Source: Nitrososphaerota archaeon (lineage in GTDB: Archaea > Thermoproteota > Nitrososphaeria > Nitrososphaerales > UBA183). Taken from it: 5,229 nucleotides of DNA. The stretch lies in assembly GCA_029785685.1 (NCBI GenBank), contig JAFLZE010000074.1, positions 1-5,229 on the forward strand. The letters are read 5' to 3'. A program made the position numbers and the translations under genes. A model generated the notes under the pieces. That model had not been told where the DNA came from. It made no database searches and worked only from the letters and a program-made list of their open reading frames with translations. Every line of letters starts with the position of its first letter. Position 1 is the stretch's first letter. Positions 5,170-5,229 of the stretch are shown one piece after another.

Positions 5170-5229
5170 GTCGTGGGGGACTCCTGGTTCTTCTGCAGGG
5201 AGACGGCCGAGCTCGCCCGATCCCTCGGT
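5170..5229 (-). repeat. 60-base inverted repeat, second arm at the window edge
   Basis: All 60 bases match the reverse complement of 4945-5004 and the match reaches the last base of the window, so its outer limit is unknown. In this arm the plus strand encodes the transposase segment that the other arm encodes on the minus strand. It replaces the expected N-terminal transposase sequence, marking a foldback-type junction at 5169/5170. Confidence 0.93.

Noticed and set aside
4945..5229. Inverted repeats as transposon terminal inverted repeats
   Set aside because: The native arm lies in the middle of the transposase coding region over the catalytic Asp codon, not at an element end.

Overview
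This window is a GC-rich stretch of a surface-sugar (nucleotide-sugar and glycan) gene cluster. Its source is most probably archaeal, although this is an inference. Three observations support it. Two gene starts lack a Shine-Dalgarno motif and have a TATA-like AT-rich box centred 27 bases upstream, as in leaderless archaeal transcription. Arginine is often encoded by AGG, and one gene starts with TTG. No rRNA, tRNA or marker gene is present to confirm the lineage.

Layout: the minus-strand N-terminal part of a probable GT4-type glycosyltransferase (start near 440) runs off the left edge. About 87 bases separate it from a divergent plus-strand NAD(P)-dependent UDP-HexNAc 4,6-dehydratase (528-1538). 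Only 7 bases beyond its stop lies the end of a convergent minus-strand series. In transcription order this series is a class I methyltransferase (4043-3198), a DegT-family PLP sugar aminotransferase (3131-2010) and a PseH-like GNAT acetyltransferase (2013-1546, ATGA-coupled to the aminotransferase). Upstream of it, also on the minus strand, is the C-terminal two thirds of an IS4/IS701-like DDE transposase (from about 5169 to 4270). The 226 bases between transposase and methyltransferase hold no gene.

The dehydratase, aminotransferase and acetyltransferase fit three consecutive steps: UDP-GlcNAc to a 4-keto-6-deoxy sugar, to a 4-amino sugar, to a 4-acylamido sugar. This is the chemistry of the bacillosamine, legionaminic and pseudaminic acid routes. 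The methyltransferase and glycosyltransferase would decorate or transfer the product. No NeuB-type synthase, hydrolase or CMP-transferase is visible, so the final sugar is undetermined.

Both window edges are anomalous. Bases 1-54 are an exact direct copy of 2261-2314, inside the aminotransferase gene. Bases 5170-5229 are an exact inverted copy of 4945-5004, inside the transposase gene. They interrupt the glycosyltransferase and the transposase respectively. The simplest reading is that the window is a whole contig with chimeric or assembly-derived ends. A real tandem or foldback rearrangement is the alternative. Apart from this I see an ordinary accessory glycan locus beside an insertion sequence, not a clearly new system.
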